Shown here piece by piece: positions 23,607-37,400 of a DNA stretch of 64,000 nucleotides; positions within the stretch are counted from its first letter, which is position 1, and every line of letters begins with the position of its first letter. The notes under the pieces were generated by a model. That model saw only the letters and a list, made by a program, of their open reading frames with translations, was not told the origin of the DNA and ran no database searches. Made by a program: the position numbers and the translations under genes. Source of the stretch: Diphasiastrum complanatum (lineage: Eukaryota; Streptophyta; Lycopodiopsida; Lycopodiales; Lycopodiaceae); the NCBI GenBank assembly GCA_029204225.1, contig CM055097.1, positions 25,947,039-26,011,038 of the forward strand. Reading direction: 5' to 3'.

Positions 23607-26600
23607 AACAACTATGAGGTAGCTGATGGTTAAGAAAACCCTTATGCAAGGGAATCTCAACTCATTAATCAAAAAAAAGAAAGCAGGATTGTCATGAGCT
23701 AGGACAAACACAGATGAAGTAAGATTCATACATTTTGCCAACCCAGTTTAGTCGAGTCACCTTGACACAGCGCTCCAGATCACATCCTTTTCTCTCACAG
23801 GAGATTCAGATTGATCAAGACTCAGAGGATAGTGGAGTCAATGATGATACCTGACATAGAGACCAGAGACGGTGTACTACCCAAATTCCTGTTGCTCGAA
23901 GGGCCACCAACATCAGGAGAGACACATTTCACAAACGACCTCCTGATGTCTCCATTACAACTTTCTTCAGTGGCAACAGGATTTGATGAGCTTATACATA
24001 TATACCCCTACCATCATAGTTACATTTGTAGTCAGCTACTCTTGTTCCATATCCATCTTGTCATTAGCAGTTAAACTTTATAAATGATTTTTTTTACTAT
24101 TATTGGAGACATTTCACACGCTCCTATTTGCACCACATATTTGACATGTAATCTTCTGTCTTATATGCCTTTTGGCATGGAAAAGACATTAATAAAAGCT
24201 CTCTCTCGCTCTCTCTCTCTCTCTCTCATGCTTTATCCATCTCACCTGGTTAACAACCATGCGAGCCTCATAATTGTCAACACAACTCAAAACAAGATCC
24301 ACTCTACTTTTTGATTCCCTTTGCATTCCCTTGAAGTCCTTCGATAAAGCCTCCATAAACTTTTCAAATCCATCAACTGTTGAAACATTGAGCTTATACC
24401 CCTGAAGGAATGAGAACTATCATGAGACTAGTATTTGAAAAACAACATTTATAAGAAGAAAGCCATGTTGTTGAATTGACAAGTAATACAAAGAGATGTT
24501 TTACTTGCTTTGACCAAAGTACATATCTCCCAAATTTATTCTAGAGAGGACAAGATGTAAGATAAACTATTCAAAATTTACTCGTTAGTAGTAATTGACT
24601 ATGAGGACCCAAGTGCCATAATGTAATGTAATAAATGTGGACCAGTCCTTATGTGTGTGTCATTGGACCAGTTTTGAAGAGACACTAGTGAGGTTACATC
24701 TTCTCTCACGTGACATCTATCTGTTGTGCATTGTAGCTTGAGTGCTATTTGCTAATGCAAGCTTTTGTGTTATCTCTCCTTTCGATTGAATCAAATATTG
24801 CATGCTCTGATTTCTAACAATGAATAACACACTACCGTAGCACCTACAATTGTTTGCAATACAGGATCGTAACACATGATATTTCAAAGACAATGTAGAG
24901 ACCACTAGCTCATTATTAAAAGTAATGACTGCAATCTAGATTACATAATTGATACCCGTTTTGAATGTATTTCACCTCCACATTTTACTCCTATGTATGG
25001 AACAAATCGTGCTCTATAAGTACGAAACATAACAGAGTAGGTAAACTAGAATTTAAATTTCGTTACTTCTTACGGCCAAAAACCCAGCCCAATAGAGAAA
25101 GATGGAAGGCGCACGGAATGAAATAGGGGGGACTGTTTAGTGCAAACAACTGAGAGAGATTTGCCATCAAATGATCTTGCAAACCTTTGCGTCTTTCATC
25201 AACACGAGTAGTGGGTGGTCTTACAAAGCAATCGGTTTTGTGGTGAATTCTTCTGTCCATTTGCTGTTTTCAGCCATTGTTGGCATGTTTCCATATTTTT
25301 GAGTATATTAGGCTACTCTTCACCGATTTTTGTGCAGCCTGTTGTTTTCACTTATTTCCATGTGGCAAGAAGTACTATGCACTTTTTTGGGTTTGTTTCT
25401 TCATTTTGGCATGATTTTTGCACAATCACACAGGCTACTTTTTCACATTGCACACAGATTTTTTGTAGCCCATCACTGCTTTGCACTGGTTCTGCATCAC
25501 CTCCTTGCACCTATCAAAGTTCTTGTACTTTAGGATCGGTATACACCTCTATATTTACAAATACCAGGGTTAATTGTTTAAGCTTCTGATCAGCAGTCAT
25601 ACATGAAGGAGCTAATCTCCAGACTGACTGGAGCTCGTATGGCAGCTCAGGTACACACAAGTGGCTATGCCATTATTGTCCTGAGCAGTTCTCCAGCAGC
25701 CTCACCAGGCTCAAGGGTCCTTTGTATGGCATCAGGGGGGCTGATTGCTGGTCAGTGGACAAAAAACTATACAAGTCAGGGACAAGGAGCAAGTTTTTCT
25801 ATTTACTACATAAGGATAGAACTAGATTGCTAGTTGTCGTACAGAGGGGCAACAAGAGGATTGGAAGGAAAAATACATAAACATGCTCTATGTATCCCTC
25901 CTAAAAACTCAATGGGAAGGAAAACAAAATTGGGAGCAGCGAAGTCCTATATACTCAGCGCCAAGAACATTGCAGCGAGTTGTCAGAGTGCAGGCAGGAT
26001 AGGGGCAGCAGGCCAGAGTGGCTGGGACACGGGCTCAATAGAATCTGCAAGGGGCGGGACCACAATTGTTGGTGGAAGGATAATGCAGATCCAACCCTAG
26101 TCTCAACCCATCTACGGAAAGAAGAAGAGACAAGTAATTAAGTGTTCATACTATGAAACGGAAGCCTCTAGAATGGTCAAGCATTGTCTCTAAAAGGTCA
26201 TTGATGGGAGACTTAGAAAATTCTACAGCAACCTAGGGGAGTTGCCATCGAAGAAAATTGTAGAAGGGACACGAACAGCAACCTACTAGAAGCATCAACT
26301 CTACTTCAACCAATGAAGACTGCATGAGCGACAGCACGCTTAAACAGTCCTGATGTGCAAAGGAGATAGTGGGGTAAATGGGGGGGAGGCTGGAAAGTAG
26401 ATCAGGACCAGGCAGCAGCCCGAGGTAGGACCAATGGAAGGAAAGACCTTGTAGCTCAAGGAGAGACAGCATAGAAGAAATCCTCAATTGAGTTAGTTGA
26501 GTGCATACATTGCACCATTTATTAGCTTTGTTCATCAACATTTAACGACCACTTCCATTGGTGTAAAACGGCCTCCTATTACTGGAGGAACAAATCGCCA

Positions 26601-29600
26601 TCTTTATTGTCCAAAACACCTTCATTGCTAGACTGGATTTTGCAAGTTGGTGGTGACTTGGCAGCCACCTCCTTGGACAAGGGCTTTGCCAATTTAAAGT
26701 CTTATGAAATATATGGTCCACATAATATGAAATCATATTGCAGGTCCACTTGAATAAATTGACTGTCAATAATTGGTTATATATGGGTGTGAGGTCTGAA
26801 TAGGGAGTCTTAATGAGACTCTTGGTTTACAGAATATTTAGAGATGCAAGAGAGTGAGATGGCAAAACACTATCAATCAATGGTGTCATTTTCAAAAAGA
26901 AAGAGTATGTGTGCAAAAAGAGAAGATCATGCATAGAAGATCGCATATGATTGTGACACCCGTCCTAAATGTTTGACACATTAGCATGACAGGATATACA
27001 CTTGGTAAAGACAAGATTCATTTGGTCAATGTGACCAATGTCAAGTGACTGAAGCTGAAAATTGGAAATACGAGGTTCCAGGTATTCATTAGAAATTCCA
27101 GTAGAATTGGCAATACTTCTATGGATTCTGTGGTTGGGCTTCTTAAATGGAACATAATGCCTGCGAAAAACGATTGTCTTATAAGAAGTAAATTCTTCAA
27201 AACTTCAAGCCCTCTAACTACAAGTTTCAAGGATTGCAAGTTGAACTTGAAAAGAAAGAGTATCTTTTTGAAGAACATGATTCTGTAGATGTTCAAATCT
27301 CCTTCAACTCAAGCTAAGGTGGTGTTAAAAGTAGAATAACCTCCAAAACAACATCAGGGTTTATGTCTGCCAACGTCTCCACTGCAGCATCGGTTTTGGA
27401 CATACCTGCCTGCACACAAAGGAATTAGTTCTTATTCATGGAGAAGGCTACTTAAACTGTTATTTTAGGTGAGCCCAAATAAAAGGATTAAAATTCTCTA
27501 TAGAAATTAGGTCAAAGCCAAGAATGATATTATCAAAAGGTCTTTCCCAGAAAATAAGGCCCTATTTTCGAAGCTGCTTTAGCATCTCAACTTTTTTTTT
27601 TAATCCATTTGACTCAAACATGGAAGAAATCTCCTCTCTGTCTACACCAGAACGACATTCCTACCCACAGACTATAATGTCAGAAATGTGTAGGTAAAAA
27701 ACAAGTCTCTTGCACAAGAATAAGGAATAACAGAAACAATAAATTTCAACCATAAAGATGAAGAATAACTTTGAGCTATTATTGCTTTTTAAGCCTTTGA
27801 TAGCTTATTGAAAAATGTACGTAAACCAGAATTGATTACGAAAGATGACTCAAGTTCTTCACAACACGGCTTAAGCACACCTCAATATTAAAAGTCCTTA
27901 CAAACAAAGTAAGCAGAAAAGAGATCCTTGGCCTAGAGAGATCTCATAGAAAGCTATAAATATTTGAATGGATTCATGAAGGGAACATTGAAATTCCTTG
28001 TCCCAAATCAGAATAGAACCTTAGCAGTTTGGCAGAGTTCTCAAAAATCCAAATCTGGTACAAAAGAGCATGTGAATTGGTGGCAAGGCAACTTGTCCTT
28101 TTCATAGGCAGCGGACATGGCAGCCCCAAAAGGCTGAATAGCTGATGTGGCTTAATCTAACCTGATGCAACAATATACGCTCAAATAGATTTGGTTACTC
28201 AATAATAGAGAGTCAAAATCTATCACAACTCTAATCTGTTAAACTCAGCAACTTCAGTTTTCAAGAATATTACATAGATGATATGAGGAAATTTTGATAT
28301 TTCCAGGAGCAAATGTGTTATGTACTCTTAAGGATTTTAACTGAAATCTCTTTAGGATGAAAAGTGCTTGGGAGATGAAAGGTGCTCAAGCAGCAGCTTT
28401 TATTTTAGTTAAGGCTTGATTAGGCCCTGATTTTTGGGCCTTAACGCCGAAACAAACAAAACTCTGAAATTTGAAGTTTGAAAGGTCAAGGCTTCAAACG
28501 AGTTTGAAAAACAACTCAAACAAGTTTGAATGTAACAGTCTCAGTTTATTTTAGCTTTCCAGATCAGTATTCGAGCACATATAGCAAGCTTGATCTATCT
28601 CACTCTTTGTTACACTACAGTGATGATTGGCACAACACTGATTTGAGTGGAATAAAAATAAGCTGACCCATGGAGTGGCTAGTTTGTGCCAACATAACTA
28701 GATAATGCTTGAAAAATTTCTTAGGTTGTGAATAAGAGTCACTTGCTTGAGTTGAGTTGACGCTGTAAGACCCTGCAGGACATGTAGCACTCAAACAAGC
28801 ACTCATGCTTCCAATCACATAGTACAATCAATGCCTCAATGACGGCATCAATCCTCAAAAAGAAGTAATCTTCATATAGAACCATCCACACAAACGTTGG
28901 AGATTCAAATTAAAAAAGGAACAAAATTCCATATTGATGTATAAGGGGAAAACATCAACCTTAAATAGAACAAATTGGCATGGACATGTCCCAAGCTAGT
29001 TATATAGACCATGCATGCCACATAGCAGCTACAGGTACAAAACTCAAGCTAGCCATTTTGATCATGCATACCAATTAGCATTAACAATAGACCATATCAC
29101 CTAATATATGATAGACTATTTATAAGGAGCTTAGCTCTCCAAGATCCTCAAGAATCCAACTAGATGGTGAGAGAATGAGTCTCCTCCCATACATAGGCAA
29201 ACTCTTGAGCTCGTTACTTGTTATCATTGTCCTGGGGGGGGGATCCATGCATGTGTACCTAATCGATGAAGGTTGGCCAAAATAGACCCTGACTCGCTAG
29301 ATAGGCATAATGGTTTAGACGAACTACCATGCTTGAGTGGCTCTCTGGTCCACTCCGGCCTCCAACCAGCTAACCCTAGTCACTACCTGTTGCCCCTCAC
29401 CTATTGACTTGGTCAGTTGCACGTTAGATCAACATGCCTCGCTGCATGATTGGTGGTGTGCGTGTACTCACCAGGCCACCTACAATGACACACCCAATGA
29501 CCTATAATGTCGTCAGGTGCCTACACTAGGGTGTGATTTGTGTGATCACCTACTCGCCTATTGTAGGTTGTCTCGCCACTCGCAGTCACCTGACTCACTT

Positions 29601-32600
29601 GGCCACTAGTCCTCCCAAGGTATGTTAGGGCACGATTGGGGCCTAACATTCTTGCCCTCTTCAAGAAAGTCATCGATCCTTGATGACAAACTTAGGACAT
29701 AGCCTACGATGACTCCCCCCAACAAAAGTAGATACACTTGGAGGATACGATTTCTCAATTGAGTGATCTACAACGTTGTCACCTTGATGTGGGCATTCTT
29801 CAAGCGGCTTACATAGAAAAATTTGATCCACTTTACATCCTCAGGGTAACTCTAACTTATAGGCCACCTCAGCAATTTTCTTGATGACCTTCCATGGTCG
29901 ATAGTACCTTGGTGATAGTTTCTTACACTTACCAGTGCTCATGACCTTCGATTTGGAAGACACTCACAAAAATGCTAAATCACCACTTTCAATTCCCCAA
30001 TGATACAATGCTCACATGCATACCTTTCCACTCATGCTTGAGCCTTGGAAAGGTTTAGCCTTGCAGCCTCACGCCTACCTCTTAAGTTAAAAACTCAGCA
30101 ACACTTGGTACTTTATGAGGGATACTTATGGTAACTAGACATGTTGATCGATAACCATAATCCAACTCAAATGGGCTCATACCAGTGAATACATGTCTCT
30201 TGTCATTATATGTGAACTCGACTAAGCATAAATACTTTACCCAATCGGTTTGCATCTCACTGACGTACGCTCAAATTATGTCCAAATGAACCCTATCTAT
30301 GTGCCCATTAGTCTGTGGGTGCTCACTATTGTTCCTTCTGAATTCTGTTCCCATACAAGAGAACATTGTAGACTAGAAAGTTCTCATGAACTTAGGGTCC
30401 ATGTCGGAGACAATGGAGTTAGGTAGTCCATGCAATAAGAAACAACTCGGCAACCTCTGGAGCTCTAACCTTCTTACTAGTTGGAATGAACGAGCCACTC
30501 TAGTCAATTGGTCTACAACTAATATCATGAAACCTAAAGTAATCCAATAATAAAATGCATCGAGATACTCTCCCATCTACCTTGGGAAAGCTCTAATGGG
30601 TGGAGCAAACCCAAAGGCCTTACTCTCTCCGCCTTGTTCACCTGACAAGTTGGACTATGTAATGTATGTCCATAACAATGTGTATCATCGGCAATGCTTG
30701 GGCCACATCACATAGATCCGCAACCTCCCATGCAACTAGCACATCACGTGGACCACTATCCAAATAATCCTATAACCCCATTTGGTGGTCCCTCCACAAA
30801 TGTCTATGTTGTTGTTGGCTTGACACATACCCAAACCTCTACTGCATCTAAGTGGTCTTTTTCCAATATCTCCTCTCTAATACCCTATGACCCATGGCAT
30901 ATATGTTTGCTCTTCTATCTCACCATAATATCTTGTGACCCATGACATAAATGTTGAACCTTTGAATGTCTAGAATAGCCTTTGAACCAGCTAAGGCCTC
31001 TAACTATGCCCCTTCAAATATCATGCTTGTGGCTCATCCTAGAGAGCCTAAACTACTACCTTATCTATCGGTATAGATGTTATATTCCCACCTGGGGGGT
31101 GTTAATACTTCAGCTACCAACATAAAAGTAGCACGAAGTTCTTGCTCAGAAAGCTTTCAACAAAAAATGTGAAAGATCTTGGCAATACGTCTCCCACCAG
31201 GTCTTAGCTCTTCCAGCTAAACATGTGGTTGTCAAATGTATCTTCATTCCATCAATCTTTGGGTGTTGTGCAAAGTGGTCCCCAACTATAGCAAGCAAGT
31301 TTTTCACTTTACTACAAGAATATGTAACGTAACCGAATGTAGCCAGAAATCTAATACTAATCCCTACTAGAACTAAATCTATCATCCATCGTAGGAACAT
31401 GAGTAGTCAAACAATGAGCAACAAAAATGGTACGAGAGATAATTTGTAAGCATCAAAGTAGGAACCATTGTTGGCTATGGATGTTGCCAACATATGTAGC
31501 TAGTGATTGTAGTTGTAAGACCATGGCTATAATGTAGACACGATCTAATGTCAATCCATTAGCACGCATGTTGTCATCTTAGTAGAGTAGGCAATGGGCG
31601 GACTCTTAAGCAGTTAAAAGCCATGCACAATCATGTATGTCCACAAGTCATCTCAAGAAGATGCCCAAGTACGATAGTCTATATGGATTGAAGGATGACA
31701 GGTGATCACTGATACAAATAGCCTCCTCAACAAATAGAAGTTATCTTGGATTTTTTGAACATCACTCAAGTCATACATGCCCAAATGATCGTCCAACTTC
31801 TCAAGCCAATAGTGTGGTGTGCAGTGTTAAACAATTGCCTAAACCATAATAAATCCATAGTTGCAGATTATGGCAAAGGGTCTAGAGAAGGATCTAACAC
31901 TAATAATGGAGCTCATAGATGTGCGATGTTATCAAATGGGAAAGGTAACTAGGAAAGGAGGAGAAAATATACCTTTGTGACAACCATTGCTAATAACCGA
32001 TGATTGTAGTTGTTGGAAGAGGAAGCAGATTGTAGATGAAATGCGTAGTCAAAGGGCCACTGTTGAAGATACTCTGATAATTTTGCTACCCACGAACCTT
32101 AAGAAAAATCACATATAGTTTGTAAAAAGAACAATTTTTTTTCCAAGTATTGAGAGGATTGAAAATAAAAAAACATAAACAAACATTCAATGGGCCCAAG
32201 ACAAGGCCAAATTGTCTCTCACTTAACAAAGACAAAAAGAGATGAAGCAGTAGCTCTCCCTTTTTTTTTAATAGAAGAATGGACGAGAAGCAAACTAATG
32301 AAAAGGAAAATTAAGTAAAACAACCGATACAAATAACCTAATCATAGAATACTAGACAATAAAAATGAAGTGTAAAGTATTATAAAGGCATGGTTTGAAA
32401 ACTACCAACAACAAAGAGTGAGACAACAAAAGACTTACTGAATAATTGACCATGCAATGACTTCTAAGTTCTAATGGTAAACTCCGAAGGAGGTGTTGTA
32501 AAATTTTGTTCCTTTATCGAGGAATTTGTAGTTCTCCTTAGATGAACTGAAACTCTTTATACTAGTTAATGGTTTCAATCTAGAAATTTTCACCAAAGTC

Positions 32601-34349
32601 AACAAGTTTCTGAACATATGCTCCTTCCAAATTATTGTACCACACAATAAACCATTCACTACTTGTGTACATGTGATTTAATGGAAAACTTTAATGGTGG
32701 TGGTTGTCCTCTTAAGAAGCTGATAAAAAAACTTTTATCTAGGTCTCAAGACAAATGTTGTCTTTATGGTGTGCTCTTTTGCCTTCATCACAATATTACG
32801 GTTGGCACCTAGAGATGAAACTTAGCTTTTTCAATGCTAATTGCTTGAGGAAGTCAAAGGTTGTGTTACTGCTGATTAGTCAATCATTAGAAGAGAACCC
32901 TGAAGAAGATCCACCTTCATGGCCACCTCAACATCTTATTTGGTGATTTTTGTTGGGAGTTCCTTAACTTGACCTCACATGCACATTGCCTTAGTAGCAA
33001 TGAAAGCCATTTTGTTTATTTCTGAAAGTCGTTTGAAATCTGGACATTTCAAATGCCTTTCCCATGTCCATATCTCAAAGTTTTTATATATTTTTAAAAG
33101 TTGTTTGAAATGTGGACATTTTAAAGGCATTTCACATGTTTTTTTCTCGAAGTTTTTAGTGTTGGCCCCCAAAAGTGCACAAAATGGGCCAACTAGCCCA
33201 TTATGAGCTCATTAATTATGGATCATGATGAAATGTTTACAAAGTTTTGCGTGAAAGCTGACAACTTTTGTTACGCTCAGTAGAATGGTGATGTTTTGCT
33301 TTGACATGCTCATTCATCAAGTGTCTTTGATATATTTCACCCCCTATCGTTTAATATTTCACATGAGGCTCAAAGAAGCGTTGAGTTAAAACAAGCTTCT
33401 TGAATTGTTATGAATATTAGAAGCAGATATTCGTGATTATGAATGTTTGGCTTTTGCTTCAAATTATGATTTAGATTCAATCAAGAATAGAATTTGCTAG
33501 CGAACCATACCTCTAGAAGAATATAGGTTTAATCTTAAAGCTCTATTTTAATTCCCCACTTTATGGCCCGGTACCAAGTATATTGCATGAATTATGTAGA
33601 TAATGAAGTAGATTAGAGTTTGTTCTTTTGTATTACAGTAGAACTACTACCACTCTCTTAGATGGTTGCTACCCAGCACCAATTTGGTTTTGTCTCATGC
33701 ATCACCTCCAAATCAACAACATATATATAGCTTTCTTGTAAGTGAACAACTTTCAATCTGCATTAACATAATTTCAAAAGATTAAGTACATTAACTACAA
33801 AAAATTATAAGAAATAAAAAAATCATGTATTGCAACATATTCTACTACATAAAGGCGCCAAATTGCATAATGAGAAAATATCAACATATGTAGATCGGCA
33901 TAGTGTTCAAATATTCAAGAGCAAAGACAATAGGATGAAGTAATAAGTATCTACCTGCTGTGGCCGAAAGAACAAGCGATTCATATTGGCAAGCTCCACC
34001 GTATCATAATCAAACAAAAGCAAGCGTCCAATTCCACATCTAGTAAGCATTTCAGCAGCCACACTACCAACACCACCAACACCCTAGAAGTAACATGGAC
34101 AACAAAAGCTCAATTAGCAAAAGGAATTGCAATATACAATCATTATTGGCATGTGATTAAGGACTAATTGTCATGTGATTAGGGACATTACTGATATGTA
34201 CATGGGTGATAATTTATTCATTAAGAGCCCGAAAGTATCACTTAATTACATACGATCCATAAATTTGGTCACTTGGGTTCAATTGAGATATGTAGTGCTC
34301 GAGCATTCATCATCAATCACAACCTTCACCATGAGAAAGGAACATCCAC

Positions 34350-34403
<54 letters not shown>

Positions 34404-37400
34404 AAGCTTTTTTAATGTCTTTTCCATGCCAAAAGGCATATAAGACTAGTTAAAGTACATGTCAAGTATGTGGTAACTGTAAGAGCATATGAAACGTCTC
34501 CAAGATAACAGAAATACAAATCTAACTACTATAAACTGAACTAAAAACTGAAACTAAATGAAACTGAAAAGGATGCAATGATATATGAAACATATGGGAG
34601 CATATATAATGCTAACTGTTTGTTTGTCACGAATATGGATGGAGCATATAGAGCCAAGGAGATCTTGGAGCTTGTTCGTACAGACTTATGTGGTCCCATG
34701 CAGACTGAGTCTATAGGGGGAGCATCCTACTTCATGGTATTTGTGGATGATTTTCCAGGAAAGTATGGATATACTTGCTTAAGTATAAGAGTCAAGCTTT
34801 TAAGGTCTTTACTCAGTTCAAATCACTTGTTGAGAAGCAAACAAGAAAGCAAATAAAGAATCTACGTTCAGATAAGGGAGGTGAGTTCATATCTACAAAG
34901 TTCCAGGAATTCTGCAAAGAACATGGAATCAAGAGTGAGACAATTTGCTTCGACTGATACACCACAGCATAATGGAGTAGTCGAGAGAAAGAACAGGTCT
35001 ATTGTGGAGAGTGCTCGAAGCATGCTACGAGGTAAGAACCTCAAGAATCATTTGTGGGGCGAAGCAGTTTGTACAGCAGTTTACTTACTTAACAGAAGAC
35101 CTTCAAAAGTTGTTCTCAATCAAACTCCAGAAGAAGCTCTTACAGGTATAAAACCTAAAGTTGATCATCTACGAGTTTTTGGTTGTATTGCATATGCTTA
35201 TATTCCTAAAGATAATCGTCAAAAACTTGATTCAAAGGCAATCAAGTGTTTATTCCTTGTTTATGATGAGGAAGAGAAGGCATATCGCCTTTATAATCTT
35301 ACCAGTAAGAAGGTGATTATGAGCAAGGATGTTGTGTTCGAAGAAAGTGAGTCTTCTAACCTAGAAGATCATGAGGAGGATGTATTTTCTCCTACATCAA
35401 AAACTCATGTTATAGATGATGTTCAGGAGAGGTCCAAGTGATACAACTTCTACACAAATTGTACCAAGGGTGAGTACACAAGTGGATCTTGATAAACGAA
35501 AGGAAAGGTCAAGAGTATTTGATACTTATTCTCCTTCTACGTCACCTACAAAGAAATTGTGAAGCTGGTGAAGAAACGCATTATGCGTTTATGACTTCAA
35601 TATTGGATTTTGAGGATCCTTTATTTTATGAAGATGCTGCAAAGGAACAAGTTTGGAAGACTACTATGGATGAGGAGTATAGTTCTATTATGAAAAACGA
35701 GACATGGGATCTTGTTGACCTTCCAGCAGGTAAGAAACCAATTGGTTGCAAGTGGATTTATAGAACCAAGTTGCAGTATGATGGTTCTATAGATAAGTAT
35801 AAAGCTAGATTAGTAGCCAAAGCATATGCTCAGAGGGAAGGAATTGACTACGAAGATACTTTCGCACCTGTTGCTAAAATCAATATTTTAAGGAGTGTTT
35901 TGGCAATTGCATCTCATTTTGGATGGGATATTCAGCAAATTCAAGAGTGCTTTCTTGAATGGTTACCTTGAAGAGGAAATTTATCTGGAGCAACCTCAGG
36001 GTTATGAGGTTGAAGGTAAAGAGCACTTGGTTTGCAAGTTAAAGAAAGCACTATATGGGTTGAAACAAGAGCCTAGAGCATGGTATATTCGCATCAACAA
36101 TTATTTTTTGAAGCAGAATTTTCATAAAAGCATGTCAGAGTCAACACTATATATTATGAAAGATTCGGATGACATAGTCATAATTGTTCTCTATGTAGAT
36201 GATCTTATTATCACAGGGTCAAATAAGTCACTAATAGAGAAGATAAAGAACAATCTTTCACAAAAGTTTGATATGAAAGATTTGGAGAGACTTCAGTATT
36301 GTTTGGGTATTGAAGTTTGGAGGTCAAAGGAAAAAAATTTCATATCACAAGCAAAGTATGCAAGAGAGTTACTCAAGAGTTTAGCATGCTTTATTGTAAG
36401 TCCATTTCTACACCTTATGATCCAGGTGTGAAGCTTACAAAAGAGGAAAAGTCTGAAAGTGTGAATGAAACACTTTATAGGCAACTTGAAGGTAGTCTTA
36501 TCTATCTAACGACTACTCGACCAGACATTTCATATGCAGTGAGTATGGTGAGTCAATTCATGTCTTTACCAAAAGTTTGTCATTGGAAAGCGGCAAAGAG
36601 GATTTTGCGTTATGTCAAAGGGGCACTCAGGTATGGCATTTATTATGGTAAAGGAAACAACATAAAACTTGAGAGTTTTGTTGATGCTGACTAGGCAGGA
36701 AATGCAGAAGATAGAAGATCAACTACAGGATATACATTTAATCTTGGAATAGGAGCTATATCTTGGAGTAGTAAAAAGCAACCAACACCAACACATGAGT
36801 GGTGTGTGTGTTTTTGAACCTAACAAATCTAAACAAAACTACACATTATCACCACAATACCAAACATACGAATATTAAAGTAAATCAAATTTGTATAGAG
36901 TCATCACAGTCAAACATATCATATTGACCAAACCTAACAACCAGCAAAAGCTCCGAGTTGAGGAGAATATGCTCACCTGCATACATCCACAACAACAACC
37001 GTGTTAGAATAGGGACATTATTGTGGGAACTACAGGTGTCTACACATACTCAGTTGTTATCCATGTAGCAACAAGTAGTCATTGCCAAGTTAGGTGACTC
37101 TAATTTTGTCCATATCATGAGTAAAAAGTCGGACATTGTTTCAGCTTTACTCAAAAGTTACAAAATTATAAGGTTAACAGTGTATAATCAGTGCTTGAAA
37201 GTCAACAATTACAAAAGTACGACTAAAGTAGACAATTACATCCAGACTAGTTTTATAGTAAAGTTCAAAACTATCTGCCATTACCCTTTTCAAAATGCTT
37301 ATCGGAACACCATCCCTTTTTGTCTATTAGAAAAATGTTTATTGCACTGTTAATTTCAAATTGTCAGAGCATTACCGTCCACAAATAAGTATATATAGAC

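Noticed and set aside
23253..23741. Minus-strand frame of 162 codons with Ile-Tyr runs
   Set aside because: It is formed by TA tracts and the GGTACC block; no protein-like composition.
25215..25589. Plus-strand frame of 124 codons, aromatic- and Cys-rich
   Set aside because: Lacks family motifs or coherent membrane spans and sits in UBA5 intron 6; composition fits T-rich intron.
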